Source of the DNA: an uncultured Verrucomicrobia subdivision 3 bacterium
GTDB taxonomy: Bacteria; Verrucomicrobiota; Verrucomicrobiia; Limisphaerales; UBA11358
Assembly: GCA_903936645.1 (NCBI GenBank)
Contig: CAIZWI010000360.1
Location: 1 to 35,058 of the forward strand
Length of the DNA: 35,058 nt
Direction: 5' to 3'
Every line of letters starts with the position of its first letter. Position 1 is the stretch's first letter. A program made the position numbers and the translations under genes. Below are positions 8,700 through 17,465 of the stretch, piece after piece. The notes under the pieces are model-generated. The model had not been told where the DNA came from and searched no databases. It saw only the letters and a program-made list of their open reading frames with translations.

Positions 8700-9268
8700 G
8701 CAAATCTAACAACAATTCCGGACTGCAAGGCACCAGGCTTCCGCCGATTAAAAACAACGGGGCGAAACTTCTGGAAAAGGAATATCGCGACCGGCTCATT
8801 GCGGTGGCGAATGCGCTTTGTAATTTGGAGATTTTTGCACCTGCGACCGACGGGGCAAATATTCTCTCAGCTAAAAAAGCGCGGATCGACATCAGTGAAC
8901 TTTCGATGCGGATTATCATGCCTGCAACCGGGGCGGCCGTGCCGGGTGGCTGGCAGTTTCAATCGCCTAAAATCGAACTCGACCCGACCGTTGCCATAGC
9001 CACGCAAACCGTCGTTTACATTTCGACCAACAACCCACTGGCTTTGGGTGCCTACACGGACGCGGTTTCCGGCACAATAATTAGCAGCCGGACGGGATGG
9101 TGGGTTGCGGTTAAAAATGTACCGGCGGCAGTTTTGAAAACGTATAATGTGCCTCAGTTGCCATACCCCGGCGCAACGGGCGGCAGCTATGGCAGCCACC
9201 CGTGGACGGGCGACCTTGACGGGGCAAATGTATTCTGGATGTTTGGCGGCCAATCCCCCAACTGCTAA
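8696..9268 (+). CDS. Tail tip-associated protein, unknown
   Basis: A 190-residue protein. The start at 8696 was chosen because its ATGA overlaps the upstream stop as elsewhere in this chain; a longer in-frame extension to 8546 would lie inside the previous gene. The N-terminal 60 residues are helical and basic; the rest is strand-rich with many Pro/Gly/Trp near the end (GGSYGSHPWTGDLDG). The stop overlaps the next start as TAATG. The role is unknown; context points to the tail tip or fibre base. Confidence 0.6.
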   Translation: MSKSNNNSGLQGTRLPPIKNNGAKLLEKEYRDRLIAVANALCNLEIFAPATDGANILSAKKARIDISELSMRIIMPATGAAVPGGWQFQSPKIELDPTVAIATQTVVYISTNNPLALGAYTDAVSGTIISSRTGWWVAVKNVPAAVLKTYNVPQLPYPGATGGSYGSHPWTGDLDGANVFWMFGGQSPNC

Positions 9269-12200
9269 TGAGCATTTACACCAATCCGGGGGGACCGGAC
9301 AAGCCGTACCCATTCAATCACCTTTGCTGGCAGGGGTGCAATCTGGGGCCGCAGTATGCGCACGCATCATCGTCGGGCACGGTATCGGTCAAATTTCCGA
9401 TCACGGATTTTGGTTCGGGCTCGGGCTTTCCGCAATACTCCACGGCGGGTTTTTATCCACCCCAAGAGCTTTACGTCTCGCCATCTGGTACCCAAATTGG
9501 CGGGCAGTATTGGGCGGGATATTATTCGATTACGAGTGGGGTTGGGACGGGCACGGGCGGGGCATTGCCAACAACCGCATGGACCTCGCCGCAAGCTTTG
9601 CTATCCATTGTCGTTCCCGTGGGCGGTACGGGCACTGGATACACGACCGGCACTTTGACCGCAACCGGGGGCATCCTCATCTTTAATGGCACAGGAGCGA
9701 CGCAGATAGCCATTGTGGCAAGTGCGGGTAAAATTGTTTCCGCAACCATCCTTGTGCCGGGGGAATACTTGCCGGGGCACTTGCCGACGGGATGGAGTGG
9801 CGGGGGCAGCGGGGAAATGACCACTAAAACATGGGGCAATGCGACCATGAACCTTGACGGCATTTGTCAGAAGCGGGGGTTTAAGGGCGTTGCTGCCCAA
9901 AGGCAATGGCAAGGCATTTTTGGTTTTAAAGAACGTGCGCAATCCGTTAGCGGCACTGCCCCTATATCGGCGGTATGCTACACACCGGGAACACCGGGGC
10001 CAACCATCACGGCGGCGGTTGGCTTGGCCAATCTCACCCCACCAACGACCAAATATCGCACCTATAACATTTCCGTTGGCACAACTTCAACGAATGGCGC
10101 GGGTGGATTTTACACGGGCACCCATGCCAGCAATTTCACCGTAAACGCCAGCTCGGGGGAAACAACGGGCAGCGGTTCAAGTTCATACACTGGTTCGCCA
10201 TCGCCTGACCCCATGATTTACGGCAACGGCGCAGGGCAATTCTATTCTTGTTTGGGCAATCCTTTGGAATGGCTTAAAACGTGCGATTACAACGGGGCAG
10301 CGGCTAAGTTTTCGGGGTTTATTTTTTCTGGCAGTTATTGCACGGGGACGACCAGTGACCAAAAGCTTTGGGAAACCGTAGAGCTTTCATCCGGCACGGT
10401 TGACGTGCTAATTGAAGAAGTTACATTGACTTTAGGCAGTACATTAACAGCAACTCGCAAGCGGTATTCGTATTACGGAACGCAAACTTATAATCCCGTT
10501 TCAGGCATGTGCGATTTGACTGGAATGGTTTCGTATTTGGTTGCCGATGAGTCGCTGACAATGGACAACACGAGCGTCAATTACTCGCTCACTTCTTACG
10601 CTTTTACCGGCACAAGCGGCACTCCGCCAACGTGCGTATCCACGGGGTCAACTTCGGTCTATGGCACCATTTCTATTACGGCGGGACTAGCTGATGCACT
10701 GACTTCCGCCACGGTTTACGCGGATTGCGTGTCGTTGCTGAATTATTGGAATTTGTCAGATGATTTGCAGCATCCGTGGCGCACGGACGGGTATTGCTCC
10801 ATCCTGCCCAAAATGTCTCGTAATGAGATTGGCCCCATTGAGCCATTGGTTAATTACGACACGGGCGGGGCATACGTTGACGGCAATGTGCGGGCGACGA
10901 TTGCGGGCACGACGTATTTGGTTTATGACGGGAGCATTTTAGGGGCACCCAATGCAGCGGGATATATCAACACGTTTTCTTTTCCGTTTCAGTTCATGGA
11001 CAGTGGTTTTTTAACCACCGGCTATGGCAGTGACGTTTTGGATTTGACCTCAACGGGTGTCCAGATACCCGCCAATGCGACGCAATGGACTAATGGCCAA
11101 GACGCGGCAGGGATAGGGCCGGGAGCATCCATCGTATTTGCCGACATGCCAGCGGGACCGCCAAACGCCAATAATGCAACCATCCGGTGCGTTAAATGGG
11201 CGCAGATTGTTGAAAAGTGGCCAGCCCAAAATTGGAATTATGCGGGTAACGCGAAGTTCTACATTGATGAAGCGCGGGTGTTTTGTGTGTCGGCGGCAAC
11301 GGGTTCAAATCTCACGCTGGCAACGCCCATAACGGGTGGAACCTCTGGCATTTGGGCCTATGTAAACGCCGGGGCGATTGACGGGTTTTATACGATTAGC
11401 GGGAGTGGAACGGCAATCACTTTGGCTGGTTCAAAATCCTACAATGCGCCAAGCAATTGGGACACGGTTTACAAAGCGAGAGGGTTTCCAGACACGGGCT
11501 CTTACATTGCGCCCGTTCGATTGATTTCCGCCCCCTCACTATCCGGCAGGGTGGCAATCACAATGGCGAGCACGACGGCAACCTTTAGCGGGGCACAACC
11601 TAACTTTGGCATGAACGTGTCTGGGGTTGAATACGTTGACGTTTGGGATGCCAACATGAACGCCTTGGCAGCCAATGTTGCGGCTACGCGGGTAAATGAC
11701 ACGACGTTCACCATGACAAACTACCCCACGGCGGCATGGGTGACAATTCATGGCGACCCTAATCCGTGGTACATGAATAGCGGATATCCTCGAGGTAACT
11801 TCGTGACGCTGGAATGGGTGACGAATAATCGCGTGATTGGCGAGACAGCGCGGCTGACGGGTGCAACGGATTGCTCCGGTTCGGCGTTGCCATTGCCGAC
11901 ACCCTTGGGCGGGGTTGGCTACGTTTCCAGCTTTGGCGCGGTTCAACACTGCCTGTCCAACATCGGTTGCGCTCCCCGCGTGGTTTGCTGGTCGCCCAAT
12001 GGGGAGACATTTGGGAACGGCATCAAGATGGGATTCACCGCCCCCGCTTTTGATCAGGTCTATGGTTGCGCGTGGTACGGGGCGGTAATGGACACCATGA
12101 CGGATGAATATTGGCAATCGCCGCACAATCCGCCATGTGACGGAACGCCGCTGAATCAAGATGATGGGTCATGCAATCCAGCGAATAACTATTGCCTTGA

Positions 12201-12429
12201 GCCGATTGTCGAAGCCGAACTTGCACCGCCTGGTTATGGGATTGGTGGTGGCGAATCAGTGTCTTACCCCGGATTCATCACGGTTGGCGTGGTGAGCCCA
12301 ATTGCAAGCATGAGCGGTATATTGCCGCCCGCTCCCGGCAGTCCGGCGGGTGCATGGACAACGCGGACGCTTTTAATGGCCAACGCGGCGGGTTGCAGCA
12401 CGTTTGATTACGGGTGGTTTTTGCCATGA
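9268..12429 (+). CDS. Large cysteine-rich tail tip / receptor-binding protein
   Basis: At 1053 residues it is the largest protein in the genome. It is Gly/Thr/Ser/Asn rich throughout, with glycine-rich fibre-like stretches near residues 110-170 (VPVGGTGTGYTTGTLTATGG) and many short beta segments. It has about 22 cysteines, spread along the length, and no signal peptide. Its place after the tail-tip genes and before adhesin-like genes supports a central fibre or receptor-binding role. No chaperone (S74) or enzyme motif was found. The many cysteines suggest metal sites or disulfides formed after release. Function is inferred from size, composition and context. Confidence 0.65.
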   Translation: MSIYTNPGGPDKPYPFNHLCWQGCNLGPQYAHASSSGTVSVKFPITDFGSGSGFPQYSTAGFYPPQELYVSPSGTQIGGQYWAGYYSITSGVGTGTGGALPTTAWTSPQALLSIVVPVGGTGTGYTTGTLTATGGILIFNGTGATQIAIVASAGKIVSATILVPGEYLPGHLPTGWSGGGSGEMTTKTWGNATMNLDGICQKRGFKGVAAQRQWQGIFGFKERAQSVSGTAPISAVCYTPGTPGPTITAAVGLANLTPPTTKYRTYNISVGTTSTNGAGGFYTGTHASNFTVNASSGETTGSGSSSYTGSPSPDPMIYGNGAGQFYSCLGNPLEWLKTCDYNGAAAKFSGFIFSGSYCTGTTSDQKLWETVELSSGTVDVLIEEVTLTLGSTLTATRKRYSYYGTQTYNPVSGMCDLTGMVSYLVADESLTMDNTSVNYSLTSYAFTGTSGTPPTCVSTGSTSVYGTISITAGLADALTSATVYADCVSLLNYWNLSDDLQHPWRTDGYCSILPKMSRNEIGPIEPLVNYDTGGAYVDGNVRATIAGTTYLVYDGSILGAPNAAGYINTFSFPFQFMDSGFLTTGYGSDVLDLTSTGVQIPANATQWTNGQDAAGIGPGASIVFADMPAGPPNANNATIRCVKWAQIVEKWPAQNWNYAGNAKFYIDEARVFCVSAATGSNLTLATPITGGTSGIWAYVNAGAIDGFYTISGSGTAITLAGSKSYNAPSNWDTVYKARGFPDTGSYIAPVRLISAPSLSGRVAITMASTTATFSGAQPNFGMNVSGVEYVDVWDANMNALAANVAATRVNDTTFTMTNYPTAAWVTIHGDPNPWYMNSGYPRGNFVTLEWVTNNRVIGETARLTGATDCSGSALPLPTPLGGVGYVSSFGAVQHCLSNIGCAPRVVCWSPNGETFGNGIKMGFTAPAFDQVYGCAWYGAVMDTMTDEYWQSPHNPPCDGTPLNQDDGSCNPANNYCLEPIVEAELAPPGYGIGGGESVSYPGFITVGVVSPIASMSGILPPAPGSPAGAWTTRTLLMANAAGCSTFDYGWFLP

Positions 12430-12611
12430 AATCTAGATTCTTTCCAGACAAGCCGAAAGGTTTGGGCGACGTGGTGCATTCAGTGGCACATCCGATTGCC
12501 AAAGCGGTGGACTATGTGGCGGCGAAAGCTAACAGGCCAACGAATGTCCAAGGGTGTGGTGCATGCGCAAAACGGCGTGATGAATTAAACAAGGCAGTGC
12601 CTTTCAATTGA
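12426..12611 (+). CDS. Mini-protein with CxxCxxRRxxLN motif
   Basis: A 61-residue basic protein whose ATG overlaps the stop of the large tail protein. Its C-terminal half carries the motif CGACAKRRDELNKAVPF. I have the impression of similar short C-x-G-C-x-x-R-R-x-x-L-N proteins near tail-fibre and lysis genes in unrelated phages, but cannot verify this here. The two cysteines are a single CxxC, so metal binding would require a dimer. The function is unknown. Confidence 0.65.
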   Translation: MKSRFFPDKPKGLGDVVHSVAHPIAKAVDYVAAKANRPTNVQGCGACAKRRDELNKAVPFN

Positions 12612-12630
12612 CAACATCCCCAAAAAATGC

Positions 12631-14442
12631 ATGAATACTAACATGGTCAAATCAATCACGCTATGGGGTCTTTTGCTTATCCTGGCCATCGCACCCGCGC
12701 GCGCCTCCCTCGTCGTCTTTGCCTTCACGAATAGCCTGACCGGGATGCTGGACACGAATAGCTACCGCCTCCAGGCATTCAAGAATGTGCGCAACGCGGA
12801 CGGATCATACAACGTGCAGGGTCCGCCCGTGACCTATCAAAAGCCGACCGGGTACGGAACTAACTGGCTGGTTCCCAACTTCTACTACATGACAAACCCG
12901 GCAACGGGCTTTTGGGATACCTATCTGGTTTTGGATGCATCCAGCAATCTGGTATGGGCCGGGAATATCTCACTGCACCAGAGCGCTAATCCATTTGTCG
13001 TTGTGAATTTTACGAACAATTATTATTACACGAATAGCGGGGGGGCGGGGGCAAATCTGACCAACGGCAATTACACGCTGACTGCGACCAATGGGGCCGG
13101 GGCAATTGGTTTCAACTTGGATCCCAGCTTCATCCCCGGCTGGTCCGTGCTGACCAACGGCCAACAGTCCGATGTCTCGTTGGGGGCCAATTTCTATTTG
13201 ACCAACGGCGCAATTTACGGATGGTTCGGCGGCCCGGTTTTGGCTTACAATCCAAGCCTCAACACCATGTACACCTTGGGCGGGGTTGCCTCGGCAAACT
13301 TTGACAACCGCATTTTGATGGGGGCAAACTGGTCGGGCAATGGGACGCTGACGACTTCCAACTTCAATGACACTTGGGGCGGGTATCCCCGCTCGACCAA
13401 CGTTGCCAGCTTGCAATATGTAAATTCAAAGTTTGTGGCTAATAACGCCACCAACGCTTATTTTAACAGTCCGGTTACGATTGCCAACACTGGCGGCAAT
13501 CAAGCGACTTTATACATGGGCGGTAATTCGGTAACCGGTGGAACTTTGGAATATATTCAAACCTTGCCTAGCGATGGTGGATTTACCTTTACAACTTCAA
13601 CCGGCGGTGCGGCGGGAATTTATGCGGGCAGCATTGGGGGCGGATCAATCAGCGGAACTTTATTGACGCTTTCGGGCACAACCGCCCAAATCAATTCTCC
13701 GAATGGTTCAATTTTTTCCATGGACACCAACAACAATATATTTTTAGGGCTGGGTGATCCGTTGTCAGCAACCGGAGTGCAAAATGTTGGTATGGGTGCC
13801 AGCACATTTACATATTTGACTACCGGACAAAATAACGTTGCTTTGGGTGGAAACGCTTTGAACAGCATATACTCAGGCACCGCAAACACCGCGTTGGGTT
13901 ATAACGCTTTGGTCAATTTGGGCGGAGCCGGAGCGGGCGGGTCCAACAACATTGCTATTGGGGTTAATGCGGGTAATTCTTATTCCGCAAACGAATCATC
14001 CAACATTTTGATTGGTGCGGCTGGGGTGCCTTTGGAAAATAACATTATCCGAATTGGTGAAAAACAAACCAAAGCATACCTTGCCGGCCAAATCACGGGG
14101 AACGGTTCGGGGTTAACCAATTTAAACGCCAGCCAGATCGTTACTTTGGCAACCAACCAGCTTTATGATTATGCGGCCAATTTTACGTTTCAGGGTTGGA
14201 CCAACAGTGCTGATGCCAACGGGGTTTACACAAATTCTGGAACTGCCTGGTGGATGCCGCCGGATAATTCTCAATCCTCATTTTTGCCCGTCAGCACAGC
14301 AACCAACACCCAGGGGCTGGTGTACCAATCTAAATGGGGTTGGACGTGGACCAACGGCGGCGTTGGTCATGTGATTTATACTCAACTTTGGCGCGACAAT
14401 AATTCGGGAGCGGTGATCGGATTCACAAACTGGATGCAATAA
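12631..14442 (+). CDS. Secreted YadA-like adhesin / fibre protein
   Basis: A 603-residue protein with a predicted Sec signal peptide (hydrophobic core LWGLLLILAI, cleavage after ARA, about residue 25; ATG 12643 is an alternative start). Around residues 400-480 are YadA-head-like repeats (NVALGGNAL, NTALGYNAL, NIAIGVNAG, SSNILIGA), then ENNIIRIGEKQTKAYLAG and GNGSGLTNLNASQI. These repeats form trimeric left-handed beta rolls in bacterial adhesins and also occur in phage fibres. The signal peptide is unexpected for a virion fibre. It may be host-derived or secreted to the envelope. It has its own A-rich leader and is followed 1 nt later by the esterase gene. Confidence 0.7.
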   Translation: MNTNMVKSITLWGLLLILAIAPARASLVVFAFTNSLTGMLDTNSYRLQAFKNVRNADGSYNVQGPPVTYQKPTGYGTNWLVPNFYYMTNPATGFWDTYLVLDASSNLVWAGNISLHQSANPFVVVNFTNNYYYTNSGGAGANLTNGNYTLTATNGAGAIGFNLDPSFIPGWSVLTNGQQSDVSLGANFYLTNGAIYGWFGGPVLAYNPSLNTMYTLGGVASANFDNRILMGANWSGNGTLTTSNFNDTWGGYPRSTNVASLQYVNSKFVANNATNAYFNSPVTIANTGGNQATLYMGGNSVTGGTLEYIQTLPSDGGFTFTTSTGGAAGIYAGSIGGGSISGTLLTLSGTTAQINSPNGSIFSMDTNNNIFLGLGDPLSATGVQNVGMGASTFTYLTTGQNNVALGGNALNSIYSGTANTALGYNALVNLGGAGAGGSNNIAIGVNAGNSYSANESSNILIGAAGVPLENNIIRIGEKQTKAYLAGQITGNGSGLTNLNASQIVTLATNQLYDYAANFTFQGWTNSADANGVYTNSGTAWWMPPDNSQSSFLPVSTATNTQGLVYQSKWGWTWTNGGVGHVIYTQLWRDNNSGAVIGFTNWMQ

Positions 14443-14443
14443 T

Positions 14444-16180
14444 ATGAAAAAACACCTTTTAATTTGTATTTTGGGATTGATCGGCCTCAACGCCCTGGCG
14501 TTGCCCGGCATACCACCCACGCCCAAATCGGCCATTACCAACATTGTTAATGGTCAATTAATCAGCCAGCAAGTTATTACCAACGGCCAGACCGGCACGA
14601 CGTTGGGCGGCACCTTTACTGGCAATGGCGCGGGCCTCACTAATCTGATAACGGGGTATATTGTTCCGCAGCAAATGCCGCCAACGACCGTAGACGCGGG
14701 TGGAAACATTTACCAGCAGGCGCAAGCCAAAGTGGGGATGGTGTTCCCGACCGCAATCACGTCCCCGGTGCTGGCAACCAACGTCCAATTTTATCTTGGC
14801 GGAAATGGCCAGCCCACTAATGCCAGTGTATGGGTGATTGTGTCCAGCACCTTGCCTTCTGGCGCATTTTCGCCTACGAATTATACGGCATTGTTGCAGA
14901 CGAATATCACCGTAACTCAAGGCACCACCGGCACTCCGGGCGTCAAACAATCTTTGGCAATTCCGGCCACTCAAATCAATTCCGGTTACGTTTTGGTGTG
15001 CGTCCTTTCCAGCAATCTTACCAGCTCCGCTTTTGATTTTGGCTGGTATTTCAACGATGCCAACAATACAAACCATTCCCGGTTGCCTTTGTGGCTTTCA
15101 ACCACCACTTCCAGCAACTATTTTGACTACTACCAACCGTCGTCTTACTCTTTTGCGGGCGTGGCGGCGATTTTGACAGGCACTACAATGTCATCGCCCA
15201 GCAGTGCGGCCACTACCACCTATAGCCCCGCGAACACCCAGCTAGGCGGCAATGGCAGCGGAACAGCCACCACAGTTCAAGCGGCAATAGATGCCACCGT
15301 ATTCCCCTTTGCGCCCACTAATTGCTTCTTGGTCCATTTGGGGGATAGTCGCTCCGCTTTGCTCTTTCCGGTGCTCACGAACACCTACCCATTTAACCAA
15401 TTTCTGGCCTTTTCAAATATCGCCGTTGGTGGGACTCCACTCAGTTTTTCCGTCCTCGCCTGGCAGACCAACGCGGCATCTCTGCGGGCTCTGGCGAACT
15501 CGGGAAAAACAGGCATTGTCAATCTGTGGTGCACCGCAAACGACATGACCAACCAAGAGCCCTACAGCGAAATAATCACCTATAGCAATTTGGTGTCATC
15601 TATCGTCACCAATGGCCTTTATGTGATCGCGCACACTGTTCAAGCAAGGCAGCCGTTTGATGGTTACTGGTCAGCGTTTTATTTCCGGGACGTGGTAAAT
15701 AATTATATTCGTAACGACCCCAACATCTGGCGCGTGGTGGACGATGACGCCATTTTTCAAAACTGTTACGATACCAACATTTTTCAAGATGGCACGCATT
15801 ACAGCAATTTGGCTTTGGCCATCTGCGCCACGAACACGGCAGCACAGTTTCGCGCTGCGGTAAAAGTCATTCCTCCGCAAATATGGGGTCATAATTGGGG
15901 GACTAATTTTGTCATGACCGCTCCCTCAAACATCAACAGCAGCAACGCGCCCGGTGGGGTGACGTTTGTTTCGAGCGTGGCCGGGGTGAGTGCTGCGGCA
16001 AATTATGTAGGCAACGCGGCGGGCCTGACCAACTATTATTACCCGTCGAACTCGTGGCCAGCCAACTTGTCCGTTTACACCAACAACATGAAAACCGGCG
16101 ACTGGAAATTCGCCAATTCAAACGGCTGGCCGGTGCGGTTGTGGTATTCTAATGCCGTTTTGCAAATTGAGTACAAATGA
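14444..16180 (+). CDS. Secreted SGNH/GDSL hydrolase (candidate polysaccharide deacetylase) with fibre motifs
   Basis: A 578-residue protein with signal peptide MKKHLLICILGLIGLNALA and cleavage before LPG. Residues about 290-470 hold an SGNH hydrolase: block I LGDSR with Ser302, block II AVGG (Gly330), block III TANDM with Asn366, and block V QDGTH with Asp449 and His452, i.e. all catalytic blocks. Such domains remove acyl groups from sugars, so deacetylation of a capsule or O-antigen is plausible. GNGAGLTNL (about 61-69) and GNAAGLTNY near the C terminus link it to the adhesin just upstream. The flanking strand-rich regions look like fibre domains. The fold call is strong; substrate and virion location are inference. 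Confidence 0.8.
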   Translation: MKKHLLICILGLIGLNALALPGIPPTPKSAITNIVNGQLISQQVITNGQTGTTLGGTFTGNGAGLTNLITGYIVPQQMPPTTVDAGGNIYQQAQAKVGMVFPTAITSPVLATNVQFYLGGNGQPTNASVWVIVSSTLPSGAFSPTNYTALLQTNITVTQGTTGTPGVKQSLAIPATQINSGYVLVCVLSSNLTSSAFDFGWYFNDANNTNHSRLPLWLSTTTSSNYFDYYQPSSYSFAGVAAILTGTTMSSPSSAATTTYSPANTQLGGNGSGTATTVQAAIDATVFPFAPTNCFLVHLGDSRSALLFPVLTNTYPFNQFLAFSNIAVGGTPLSFSVLAWQTNAASLRALANSGKTGIVNLWCTANDMTNQEPYSEIITYSNLVSSIVTNGLYVIAHTVQARQPFDGYWSAFYFRDVVNNYIRNDPNIWRVVDDDAIFQNCYDTNIFQDGTHYSNLALAICATNTAAQFRAAVKVIPPQIWGHNWGTNFVMTAPSNINSSNAPGGVTFVSSVAGVSAAANYVGNAAGLTNYYYPSNSWPANLSVYTNNMKTGDWKFANSNGWPVRLWYSNAVLQIEYK

Positions 16181-16524
16181 CCACAAACCCAATTAGGGGC
16201 GAAAGGGGCATGATAAAACATTTTGAACATTTTTTAGGACTTGTCTATTTGGCCGCAACCGCCACAAGTGCCGGTGCGCTCTGGCTTGAACTGGTGGGGG
16301 ATTGGCTCAAAATCATTGTAGGGATCATTGGCATCTTTTCTGGCATCGCCGCATACCGTTACTATCGAGACGCCCGCATTGACAACCGCATGGTGGCCAA
16401 AGAACGGGCGGAGAAATACCGCCAGCAGGGCATGGACGCCGCTGCCGTGCGCCGGGCCATGAGCCGCAAGCCGGGCGAGACTTACGTGCCGACAGCCAAA
16501 GAAGAAGGAGACACGACCAAATGA
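16177..16524 (+). CDS. Small membrane protein, holin candidate
   Basis: A 115-residue protein coupled by ATGA overlaps on both sides. It has hydrophobic stretches at about residues 20-40 and 42-63 (WLKIIVGIIGIFSGIAAYRYY) and a basic, charged C-terminal tail, the general build of class II holins. It is followed by another small membrane protein, so the pair could be holin and antiholin. No sequence family is recognised, and other membrane roles are possible. An ATG at 16210 is an alternative start. Confidence 0.55.
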   Translation: MTTNPIRGERGMIKHFEHFLGLVYLAATATSAGALWLELVGDWLKIIVGIIGIFSGIAAYRYYRDARIDNRMVAKERAEKYRQQGMDAAAVRRAMSRKPGETYVPTAKEEGDTTK

Positions 16525-16943
16525 GCGATTCAATACGCGCCATGTTTGATAAATTGCCGACATTCTGGAAAATGTCCGTCGTCCGATGTTTGATTTACGC
16601 CGTTGTCGTTGGCATTAACGGCATTATCAGCGGGCTGGACGGCTACCAATCCTTTGCGGAAATTAGCGGGTTCACGCTGTTCAAGTTGGCCTGTGCGGTC
16701 ATCGTAGATATGCTCATGGTTTGGATTTCGTTTCTGGACACGAGCATTAAGGATGTTAAACCACCAACGCAAACCACGACCATAACCGATACGCAGACAA
16801 CGCAAATTACCGTGCCGGTTGCCCGTGCTCAAGTTGCTGCCACGACCACGCCAGACCCTACGCCCACAGACCCCGCGCCTGACGTGCCGCCCGGCTCACT
16901 CCCTCCTCCCGGTCAAATCACACCCAGGGGCACCGCCACCTAA
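16521..16943 (+). CDS. Small membrane protein with Pro/Thr-rich tail, holin-like
   Basis: A 140-residue protein with two membrane segments (about residues 23-43, LIYAVVVGINGIISGL; and 53-72, LACAVIVDMLMVWISFL). A Thr/Pro-rich tail follows, in which TTPDPTPTDPAPDVPPG is the clearest part. The ATGA overlap couples it to the membrane protein upstream. A proline-rich tail could span the periplasm or bind a partner. A holin or antiholin is the best guess given the position after the tail genes. Confidence 0.55.
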   Translation: MSDSIRAMFDKLPTFWKMSVVRCLIYAVVVGINGIISGLDGYQSFAEISGFTLFKLACAVIVDMLMVWISFLDTSIKDVKPPTQTTTITDTQTTQITVPVARAQVAATTTPDPTPTDPAPDVPPGSLPPPGQITPRGTAT

Positions 16944-16957
16944 TTTAACCAACCAAA

Positions 16958-17464
16958 ATGCACATTATGAAAAACATAATCGTCTCCGGCCTGTTGGCCT
17001 TTGTAATATTCACCTTCACCGGCTGCGCCCACTTTGACAAAAAAGGCGAGACCGCGCACGTCGTCAAAAAGTACGCCGCCGCCCTGCCGCCAGGCTGGTC
17101 CGTGACGTACCCCGTCGGGACGCTCGACCTGCCCGCCACTGAAACGGCCAGCAGCGTCACTTTCACCGCGCCTGGCTCGAATGCGCCGAGTTTCTGGGCT
17201 CCTCGCCCGCGGATCTTCCTCGCCAGCAAAGAAGCCTGGATTGATTACAGCCGGGGCGGCGGCACCTTCCTTTTCACCGATCCGAACGCCAGTCAGGTGG
17301 CGAGCGGGGTGGTGAACCAAGGAGCCCTGGGAGGGACGCACAATTTCACGGTGGGGAATATCTCCTCGACCATCACCACGAACGCTGTGAATGCCATCAC
17401 GGCCGGGGGAACTGCCGTGGGCAATGTCGTTGGGGCGGCACTCAGCAAAGCCGCCGGCAAATAA
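16958..17464 (+). CDS. Lipoprotein
   Basis: A 168-residue protein. From the second ATG (16967) it begins MKNIIVSGLLAFVIFTFTGC, a lipoprotein signal peptide with lipobox FTGC, so it should be lipidated and kept in the envelope. The mature part is strand-rich, with a C-terminal Ala/Gly/Val-rich stretch (NAITAGGTAVGNVVGAAL). Its place beside holin-like genes allows an outer-membrane spanin-like role, although it is larger than usual Rz1 proteins; superinfection exclusion is an alternative. An A-rich SD-less leader precedes the start. Confidence 0.7.
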   Translation: MHIMKNIIVSGLLAFVIFTFTGCAHFDKKGETAHVVKKYAAALPPGWSVTYPVGTLDLPATETASSVTFTAPGSNAPSFWAPRPRIFLASKEAWIDYSRGGGTFLFTDPNASQVASGVVNQGALGGTHNFTVGNISSTITTNAVNAITAGGTAVGNVVGAALSKAAGK

Positions 17465-17465
17465 C

